A DNA stretch of 64,000 bases from Arachis hypogaea. Taxonomy: Eukaryota; Streptophyta; Magnoliopsida; Fabales; Fabaceae. The stretch spans positions 34,440,393 through 34,504,392 of the forward strand of contig NC_092054.1 in assembly GCF_003086295.3 (NCBI RefSeq). Reading direction: 5' to 3'. This document shows positions 56,041 to 64,000 of the stretch, piece by piece. Below the pieces are notes generated by a model. That model had not been told where the DNA came from. It saw only the letters and a list, made by a program, of their open reading frames with translations, and did not search any database. A program made the position numbers and the translations under genes. Every line of letters starts with the position of its first letter. Positions within the stretch are counted from its first letter, which is position 1.

Positions 56041-57609
56041 GTCCCTCTTCCGGTAAACGTCGCTCTACCGTTAGGCGGGGCGGAAGAGAAATTTAGGACC
56101 GCCTTACTAGGCGAGGCGGGGTAGGCCAGCCCATCAGATAGCGGGCTTTTGGCAAGACAGAGCGGACTTTTCTGTTTGTCACCCTAATGGGGACATGGAC
56201 ATAAGTACCTACCTCATAGAACCTATTAAATATACGCAAATATAAAATTATTAATTCCTAATTTATATATACATAAATCCATTTTTTGAATTTAGTAACC
56301 CTAATTTCTGCTTTGAATTCAAATTCTTCCTTTTTCTTCCAGACTCATTCTCAGCCTCGATCCTCTCTCTCTAACTCACTTTCTCTGCCTCTCAAGTCCG
56401 TCACTACGTCGCTCAGTATCGTCCCAAAAAATTATGTTATGTTATTATGTTGGAATATGTTTTTATGTTTTCTCCTTTTGAAATGTTATTTTTCATAACG
56501 AATATGTTATAACTTGTGTTGAATTATATTGAATCGATTATTTTATGATTATTATATTATGTCTTTTTGTGTTAATTTTTTTCAAAAGTTTTCAAAGAAT
56601 ATTCGTAGATACCCGAGGAGATCTGCATTTCTTAAGGGATAATTAAACGGGAACTTGCAATGACAGAGAAGGAATGGGGCATTTTTTTAAAATAGGAGTG
56701 AGGGATGGGAAGAGGGCTTCTCACGCTCCCCTGAGTACTCATTACCATATCTAACTAGCAACGGGATCCAATCTGAGCCGATTTAAGAGGGGACGCGTGG
56801 ACTTCATTTGCGTTGGGCATTTAAGGTAATGAACCTAAGTCGAATTTGGGACCCTAACAATGGATTTTAGTTGATCTTGCTTGTATTGAGGTCTTACTAG
56901 GCCCAAATATATCTTGGATTAATATTTTAAGTCATTGTTATAGCAAATACTATACTATTTAATATTATAACACTTAGTATATATAAAAGTTGGATATATT
57001 TATAAGATATTTTTTAATTCAAATTAAAAATATTAATTATCTCTTTTTTAATTTTAAATATTATTTTCTAATGTAACGAAAAAGTAAAAATAACAATAAT
57101 TACTCATATAATTAAAATAGATAATCTTAATATATACATAAAACTATATATATTAAAGATTATTATATATGATATATAATTTTTTTTCTTTTTTGTAATG
57201 ACTATTTATATAATTTATTGAACAATTTTTTCATCTTAATATTTAATAAATTTAATATATAAAATATTCTTTAACATACAAAATAAGTAATTTAAGTCAT
57301 TATCTAGGATAATAAGTATAATAGTGCAAATATTTATTTATTTATTAATAGTAAAAAAATATATAAATAATATAAATTAATATTTTTTTAGTATAAAAGC
57401 AATAATAAAGGTTATGAATTAAGTTAATTACATAATTAAAAAATTGGGAAGAATTTCTTAAATAATAATAAAAAATAAGATCACTATTTTCACATATTAT
57501 AAAGTTTATAAAAAAATTTTAGCTAATAAATCAATCCTTAATAGATTATACATTAATTCTGTCAAAAAAATAAATAACTAATACATTAGATATTATTATT
57601 TATGTACTA

Positions 57610-57657
<48 letters not shown>
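57610..57657. repeat. (AT)n microsatellite
   Basis: About 24 AT units. Confidence 0.95.
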
Positions 57658-57661
<4 letters not shown>

Positions 57662-58725
57662 CGATTATTAAGTTTATAATTAATTTTTAATCCAATTTTT
57701 GGTAATTAAAATTTAAATGATTGAAATTGTTAAATGTTCAATATTTTGTATCTAACCAATTTATTGTTTTATTGAAATTAAAAAATGAGTTGTTAATTAA
57801 TTCTAAATTTAAATTTAAATTTGAGTAAGAAAATAAAAAATATTTTAAATTTTATCTCACTAACCAGAATTAATTTTAAGATAAGAAATTACTTTGTACA
57901 TCACAGATATTGTAAAATAGTATGGTCATTTGTTATTTTTTAATGGTAAATATTGTCAAATTAAATAGTGTAAAAACGTAGAAAAAAAAGTATTTACAAA
58001 TTTATAAAATATTAATTTATTTTTCAATAGAATAAATTATATATTGAATAACAAAAGTTGTTATTGGTTTCTCTTCACGCTAACTAATACTCAACAATAG
58101 TGTTTCGGTATAATATGTTACCAAGAAATATTAATCGATCGATCTAATAACTTTTATAATGACATAAGTTTATGAATTTGAAAATTTAGAAATCATTTCA
58201 TAAAATGTGAAGTTTTAACAAGTAATAATGCTGATTATATTGTTTTGACTTCAAGAATGAATATGATACCAATAAATAAAATTGTCTCAAGTAAATTTCA
58301 ACAAAACAAAAGTCCATAAATATTACTATTAAGGGAAAATTAATCTATTTTAAAGACAAATATAATTTTTTTCTACGGATTTCCTAACTCGGCAAGTCGA
58401 TGACTAATCCACCACATATTGATGCTCTATTTATTAAGGATCTGTCGCTAACTAATAGATTGTTATACACACAAGGCGAAATTCGAACTCTAAATATTTG
58501 CTTAAATAGATAAATAAGATGATCATTCACCCAATCTAAATTGATTAAAATAAATATTAATTATTTTTAATATTGTTAAATTATAAAATATTTATAATAA
58601 TAATAATAATTACTATAGATATTTTTTATTTAAATTTTAATAAAAAAAATTTGTATAATTTTACGTATTATTTCGTACAAGACACAGAAATATATACTAG
58701 TATTAGTTAAAAACAATTAGAATTT

Positions 58726-58777
58726 TTTTATTTAGTATTTATTAATTATTGTAATAATTAATAAATACTAAATAAAA
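58726..58777. repeat. 25-bp perfect inverted repeat with 2-nt centre
   Basis: Arms 58726-58750 and 58753-58777 are exact reverse complements (core TTTAGTATTTATTAATTATT). Confidence 0.9.
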
Positions 58778-59024
58778 TAAATTATGACTGTTTTTTTAAT
58801 ATAATATTACCGATTATTATTATTATCATCATTGCCATTATTGTTGTTGTTGCTATTATAATGCTACTATTGTTCTTCCTGTTATGGCCATTTTTTCCAA
58901 TTTTCCACTCATTTAATTAGTGTTAGTCGTTCCATCAAGTTTTTGTTTACCAGCAACTAATTTTCTCCGGTTTTAGTCATTGCTACTAATATTTCTCTTT
59001 CTTGGTTGATTATCAAAAAATAAA

Positions 59025-60255
59025 GAGGTAACTACTAAATCGGTACTCAAAAGATTCTGACGCTGACAAAATGGTACCTGACTTTTACTATTGATAAAAT
59101 AGTCCCTAAAAAATTTTAAAATTTGACAAGCGTGTCCACGAGCTTGCCGGAGCAAATCTCTATCAAGCACAATGCTAAAGTGGCCACCGTAACCTGGCAA
59201 ACCACCTCCAAACCCTAATCCCTCCCTCCCTAGCACATACTCCCCTTCCCTCTCCCTCCCATCGCAACCCCCTCCCTTCTTCCTCCCCAACGCATACTCC
59301 CCCCGCCTCCCTCTCCATCGCAACTCTCCCCCTACCCAATGCATACTCCCTCCCCATCGCAGACCCCTTCCCTCTCCTTTTCCATCGCACCCCCTCTCCA
59401 ATGCACATTTCCCCTTCCCTTCCTCCACTACCACTCGCAACAACAACCACCTCAACATCAACAGCAACAACAACAACAACAACAACAGCAGCAACCCCAA
59501 CGCACACTTTTCTCTCCTTCCTATCGCAGCAACAACCTCAACATCAATAGCAACTTCAACGGCAAGAGCACTATCAAGGGCTATTGCCACCACCATCGGA
59601 GCGACAACAAGGCCTGGAATAGCCGCATCTCCTCAGCCCTTCAGCCTTTCTCTCTTTCTCTCTTTATATTTATATATGTAGGTTATGTGTTTGTGTAAAT
59701 GTTTGTGTGTGTGAATGGATATTGTTATTGTTATGGTCCTCTGATAAGAGAAGGAAGGAATGAGGGAAAAGAGAGAAGGAGGAACAAGCAATGCTAGGTT
59801 TTGAATGTACAGGTTCTTCTATTGGTTCTGTTTTAGGTTCTGATGGTGTTGTTTTTGCTGTTATTGAGGCTTCGCTGCTGCAATTGGGGAGGGAGAGGGA
59901 AGGAGGTAGTGTGCGTTGGAGAGGGGTCTATAATGGGAGGGAGAGGGAAGGGGCTGCGATGGAGAGGGAGTGTGCATTGGGTAAGGGGTTGCGATGGAAA
60001 GGGAGGGGGGAGTGTGCATTGGGGAGGGAGAGGGAAGGGGGGCTGCGATGGGGAGGTGGGATTAGGGTTTGGGAGTGGTTTGCCAAGTCACGGCAGCCAC
60101 GTTAGCATTGTGCTTGCCGGAGATTTGCTCCGGCGAGTTCGAGGACACGCTTGTCAAATTTTAAAATTTTTTAGGGACTATTTTGTCAATAGTAAAAGTC
60201 AGGTACTATTTTATCAGCATTAGAATCTTTTGGGTATCGATTTGGTAGTTACCTC
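59025..60255. mobile_element. Non-autonomous MULE, 1.23 kb
   Basis: Perfect 9-bp duplication AAAAATAAA (59016-59024 and 60256-60264). Ends GAGGTAACTACTAAATCGGT and, inverted, GAGGTAACTACCAAATCGAT, with ~195-base inverted repeats. Inside are a CT-rich arm (59215-59420) and a matching GA-rich arm (59885-60060) made of GGGAGGGAGAGGGAAG-like units, with a CAACAA run between. The long frames on both strands are artefacts of these repeats. Confidence 0.92.
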
Positions 60256-60512
60256 AAAAATAAATTGACCCTAAACCCATAACATTTTTTTTCTTAGATT
60301 ATAAAAAACAATGAAACCCATATCCATATTTTACGTAAAAAAAGCAATAGGCCCATGCAAAAATGGTCCACGAATTAATATCTTTAATATTAAGATTAAC
60401 TTAAGCTAATCACAAAAAAATGGATGGCAACATGACGTATGGCTCTGACTTTGATTCAGTAATTGTTGAGGTTCTTCCCAGCATTGATGCCACGCGTATA
60501 GAAGTAGCTTCA

Positions 60513-60569
60513 GCCACATACTTTCATCACCTAAATAATCAATATGCCTTCATCACCATAGTATTGGCC
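60513..60569 (-). repeat. Right terminal inverted repeat of the large MULE
   Basis: Inverse reads GGCCAATACTATGGTGATGA and then TTATTTAGGTGATGAAAG; partner of 41434-41490. It lies 544 bases upstream of the syntaxin start codon. Confidence 0.65.
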
Positions 60570-60655
60570 TTAAATAAAGCTTAAATCGATCAAAATTTTT
60601 CACCAACAAATCAGTAGCACCTAGAATTGTTGAATAACTAATTCGCTTTATAGAC

Positions 60656-60825
60656 GGATTTTTTATTTAAATAATTAAATAAATATTTTATTTTTTAAAA
60701 TAAATAATTATAAAAATTATTATAAAATCTGTCTTCGGTCTTATTTCATTTACCGTGTAATAATTTTTATAATTATTTATTTAAGTAAATAAAATATTTA
60801 TTTAATTTATTTAAATAAAAAATCC
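60656..60825. mobile_element. Foldback MITE, 170 bp
   Basis: GGATTTTTTATTTAAATAAT at the left is mirrored by ATTTAAATAAAAAATCC at the right. Arms of ~67 bases pair with few mismatches around a ~30-base centre. It lies in the promoter-proximal region of the syntaxin gene. Confidence 0.75.
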
Positions 60826-60933
60826 CTTTAGAGAACCTTGATTCAAAGTGAATGACAATTAATGGAAATTAAAGTCATTTTTAAAGACTCAAAAATGAAA
60901 GAAAAAGAAAATGTTCAGCAGTGATCCGGAGAG

Positions 60934-60973
60934 CACGTGACAGTGAGAGTCAGCGTGAAAGCTAGATCACGTG
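60934..60973. promoter_or_regulatory. Two G-box motifs upstream of the syntaxin gene
   Basis: CACGTG at 60934-60939 and again at 60968-60973, the second inside GATCACGTGATC. bZIP/bHLH binding sites by motif; 140-180 bases before the start codon, so they may lie in the promoter or 5' UTR. Confidence 0.5.
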
Positions 60974-61112
60974 ATCGGCGATCCCTCATTCCCTCTCCCC
61001 TCACGAGTGACGAGTTACGAAGAAGCATTTCATTCGATTTAATTTTCCGAAATCCCCAAATCTCCATTGATTTTCATCTTTCAGATCCTTCCTTCATTGT
61101 TTGTTCCCAAAA

Positions 61113-63179
61113 ATGGCGACGAGGAATCGCACTCTCCTCTTCAGAAAGCACCGTGACGCATTGAAGAGCGTTCGCGCTCCTTCCTCCTCTTCCCTCCCCT
61201 CCACCTCCTCCGCCGGTGGCAGAGGGGGTGCCGCCGGACCCGTCATCGAATTGGTCAGCACGTCGCTCCTCAACCCTAATCGTTCTTACGCCCCTCTAAG
61301 CACCGACGATCCCGGTAGCTCAAGGTGATTTCCCGCAGATTTTTCTATGTTAATGCTTTTTGGATTTGGATTGAACGAAAGTGGAAACGTTTGAATTATT
61401 TCTTTTTCTTTTTATTTTCGATCTCGGATTATGATAAAAAGGTGTGTATCTGTTTACACTCTACATCGGAGTTTTAAGAATTGATCTAAATTGATGAAAA
61501 CTCAAATATCAGTGAAGTGAAGGAAATATATGTTATCTCAGTGAATATGAGTGTGTCTAGAATTTTAACAGATGAATTGTCTGTAGTACACTTTCTTGAA
61601 TATTAGTTAATATACTCATTTTCTTCTTCGTTTAGAATTTAAATGCTTGTCTATATCTATATATTGTACCTGGCTTATTATTGGATGTAATGGCATCTAT
61701 GGATCTATCTAGTTAACCTCACTTAGTGGATAAAAGGCTTTGTTGTAGTTGTTATTGGTAGGGAATTCGGATCATGGTGAAAATAGGGGGTGCTTTTCTT
61801 ATAGATTTGGCACTTGTTTAGGACATTGTGCATAGTTCAACTCTTTGCTTTTGTGTTTCAAATGCTTGCATTGCTTGAAGCTATTAAAAAGACTTTGAAA
61901 TGGTGGGTTGTTCATTGTTCTTGTGAATGCAGTAAAGATCTAAATCTGGTTACAGTTGGATTACCGCCAGCATGGGTGGATGTGTCTGAAGAAATATCAG
62001 CAAATGTGCAGCGCGCCAGAACAAAAATGGTAGAGTTGGCCAAGGCTCATGCAAAGGCTTTAATGCCATCATTTGGTGACGGTAAGGAAGAACAACGTGC
62101 TATCGAGTCCCTAACATACGAGATAACTGACTTGATAAAGAGATCAGAGAAGAGACTGCAGAGACTTTCTGCTGGTGGGCCATCTGAGGATTCCAACGTG
62201 AGGAAGAATGTGCAGGTACCACGACTGAATAATTATCATATAATATCCATTTCGAAAGATGGATGTTCTTTCTTGGTATATAAGAATAAATGTGTATTAT
62301 TCAACTCAAAATCTCTGAGCTTCTCAATAAATGAAACATTAAACGATTTCTTCTCTGGCATGACTGGTATGGTATTTTGGTTCTAAAGTGAGGCTTAGGT
62401 AATGACATTTTATTAAACAAATAAATCTTATATGTTAACTATGAGCTAGCTGATAGTCATTTCAGTTTAGCTGACATTATTCTTGCAATCAAGTTAAGAG
62501 TGTGCATACTACATTTTAGAATCAGGAGGTCTTATTAAGAGCACTTGCCAATGAGGGTTTCTGGACAAGGCATATGATAACTAACTACTAATTCCCCCCT
62601 GCCCTTAATATTTTGTGCATGTCACCAAATTTCACACTGATTTTCTCTGCTTCATAAAATAATTCTGGGCATGTCTTTGAGTTACATTGTTGGGGAAAGC
62701 ACACACTAATCATCATTTTATTTCTCTTTACAAATTAGAAGATTTTCCCGTTAAACAGAAAACAGTTTTCAATTCTTTAGCATCCATGTTTATTTTACCC
62801 TTTTGCTATTGATGGTGAAATATTTTCGAACATTTCTTGATTTTCTGTACTGGTATGAGGAGGAAGAGACAGGTGTTCATCATTCATACTTATTCATTTT
62901 CTATTTTTCTTAGCCCAAAAGCTAGCTGGTCATTTCTCCATGAAATTGAGTCTCATATGGGTGCCTTGACATTCTATTGTTTAATCTTTATGTGTCAACA
63001 CGTTTTACACATGTTTCTGTCTGTTATTCCATAACCTTCTTATTGGTAGTTGTGTATTATTTTTTTTATACTCTGTTCATGGATTGCAGCGTTCTCTTGC
63101 TACCGACCTTCAGAACTTGTCTGTAGAGCTCCGCAAGAAACAATCAACATATTTGAAGCGCCTAAGGCAACAAAAGGAG
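61113..63179 (+). CDS. SYP43: Syntaxin of the SYP41/42/43 group (Qa-SNARE, TGN), 5' part
   Basis: Trans-Golgi Qa-SNARE homologous to yeast Tlg2, acting in vesicle fusion and secretory/vacuolar sorting. Exon 1 61113-61324 (MATRNRTLLFRKHRDALKSV, then SLLNPNRSYAPLSTDDPGSS), exon 2 61933-62215 (TVGLPPAWVDVSEEISANVQ, HAKALMPSFGDGKEEQ, GPSEDSNVRKNVQ), exon 3 63090-63179 (RSLATDLQNLSVELRKKQST, LKRLRQQKE). Phases fit (2, 0, 0) and all splice sites are GT-AG. The ATG at 61113 is chosen over 61101 because MATRNRTLLFRK is the family N-terminus. These 195 codons cover the N-terminal peptide and part of the Habc region; the SNARE motif and membrane anchor lie beyond the window. Intact as far as visible. 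The paralogue within the group is uncertain. Confidence 0.93.
61325..61932 (+). other. Intron 1 of the syntaxin gene
   Basis: 608 bases, GTGATT...TGCAG. Contains no other feature. The ORF starting at 61814 reads through this intron into exon 2. Confidence 0.88.
62216..63089 (+). other. Intron 2 of the syntaxin gene
   Basis: 874 bases, GTACCA...TTGCAG. Nothing else recognised. Confidence 0.88.
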
Positions 63180-64000
63180 GTTAGAGAATTTATTTATTCA
63201 AAATAATTTTTTTTTGGTAACAAAGAAGTGAAAGATAATACAGTAGAGTTTATGTCTGAACAATTTAGCATCAATTTAGTAAATAGAAAGCTAATATAGT
63301 AAAAAATTATATTTTATTGTATTTTGTTCATAAACAATATATATATTTTTTGTTATTTTAAACTGCATCTCTCATGGCTTACCATTTCAATTGTTCTTCA
63401 TTGAATAGGTTTAGTCCCTATCATTTTTGGGCTTTAATCTTTGCTGCTGTGACTAATTTGAATTTTTATCCTTACTATTAAGTACTGGTACCTATATTTT
63501 TTTTTTTTATTTTTCATTTGTTAGATTTTAGTTCTTATTCAATATTCATCAAAAGTAAGGATTTGGCTCCTCTAAAGTGCTGGTTGCACACTTGCACTGT
63601 AGAACATCTAAACAATTAAGATATAAGCACATGCATAACTATCATATAATTTGAAACCATTTATTATTTCCTTAATGAATCAAATGTTTCACGTTATTCT
63701 CTATTTTTCATGAAGGATTAACTCATATAGTTTGATACTTCAATTCTATTAACATTTTGGTTCCTTACCTGAAGAAAGCCAGTTTCAAAGATAGGAAAAT
63801 ATACTTATGTCCTGGAAAAAATATAAAATAAAATAATGTGGATTAAAGTCAAATATTGACAGCTATAGAACCGAAATCTACTTTGATCCCTTCTTATTTT
63901 GCTATTAGCAAGTGGTTTCTCAATCATCCTTTATGTCAGCCAGCAATAGGAATGAATAAGGGCTTATATCCTGAAAATCAATAATGATCAAATTCAAACT
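63180..64000 (+). other. Intron 3 of the syntaxin gene, incomplete
   Basis: Starts with GT after the CAAAAGGAG codons and runs to the window end without another recognisable exon. AT-rich. Confidence 0.8.

Larger units (their letters stand above)
56041..59015. other. AT-rich region, no gene recognised
   Basis: A GC-richer patch at 56050-56200 (GGCGGGGCGG) and one at 56590-56880 may be old transposon fragments. An (AT)n run lies at 57610-57657 and a perfect hairpin at 58726-58777. The 70-codon frame at 56286 is not credible. Confidence 0.5.
41434..60569. mobile_element. Candidate large KAONASHI-like Mutator element (~19 kb with nested insertions)
   Basis: The left end GGTGAATGCTATGGTGATGA and the inverted right end GGCCAATACTATGGTGATGA continue to match for ~50 bases, including a second TTTAGGTGATGAAA. 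Outside flanks are TTAAAATAA (41425-41433) and TTAAATAAA (60570-60578), similar but not identical 9-mers. Between them lie a MULE transposase pseudogene and a convergent Ulp1-like gene, the cargo known from KAONASHI MULEs, plus later nested elements. The two ends could instead belong to different elements of one family. Confidence 0.45.

Noticed and set aside
58973..59596. 207-codon minus-strand frame, glycine- and leucine-rich
   Set aside because: It lies over the inverted repeats, CAA run and CT-rich arm of a MULE; a long frame on the opposite strand is equally open.

Overview
This is a gene-poor, transposon-dense plant nuclear window, most likely from a legume and probably peanut (Arachis). 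The plant call rests on a split syntaxin gene of the SYP41/42/43 type with GT-AG introns, a plant-mobile-domain (PMD) gene, CACTA, hAT and Mutator-like elements, and Gypsy-type LTR elements primed by tRNA-Asp. The Arachis call is inference: LTRs with CGTACG palindromes and GGCGCTAAACGCC-type arrays resemble peanut repeats I remember. No bacterial, organellar or viral gene organisation is seen.

Left part (1-18,005): remnants of several LTR-retrotransposon families. The window opens inside an LTR (family A), whose partner LTR lies at 4520-6785. Between them is scrambled family-C LTR material: a ~0.98 kb tandem duplication and an inverted U3 piece. A PMD pseudogene on the minus strand (6808-15893) is split by a complete 7,881-bp family-C retrotransposon (7924-15804, target duplication GTCGA). 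That element carries a gag-like protein but no protease, reverse transcriptase or integrase, so it is non-autonomous. A minus-strand LTR of a further family follows at 16732-18005.

Middle (18,303-31,331): a 13-kb CACTA (En/Spm) transposon with a TTG target duplication and a decayed plant En/Spm-type gene. A second non-autonomous gag-only retrotransposon (22051-30669, minus strand) is nested in that gene. The two gag-only elements share a layout: gag-like ORF, an 18-nt hairpin, a palindrome array, a pyrimidine-rich stretch, a second polypurine tract, a conserved block with a GGTTCGAT motif, and the true polypurine tract. A 5' Copia fragment (31797-34725) and an hAT element (37020-38853, target duplication TAGCTTAT) follow.

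Right part (41,434-60,569): probably one very large Mutator-like element. A FAR1/MULE-type transposase pseudogene (+) converges on an Ulp1-like cysteine protease gene (-), the arrangement known from KAONASHI MULEs. Matching terminal inverted repeats lie at 41434 and 60569. Nested inside are a 2.7-kb Pack-MULE that captured three exons of an asparaginyl-tRNA synthetase (target duplication AAATAATTA), a smaller MULE (target duplication AAAAATAAA), small foldback elements and a 2-kb tandem-repeat field. At the right edge the only ordinary host gene begins: a SYP4-group Qa-SNARE syntaxin (61113 onward), truncated by the window end.

The most unusual recurring signal is short perfect palindromes clustered upstream of the putative TATA box in LTRs of several different families. 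In both gag-only elements they also occur a few hundred bases after gag.
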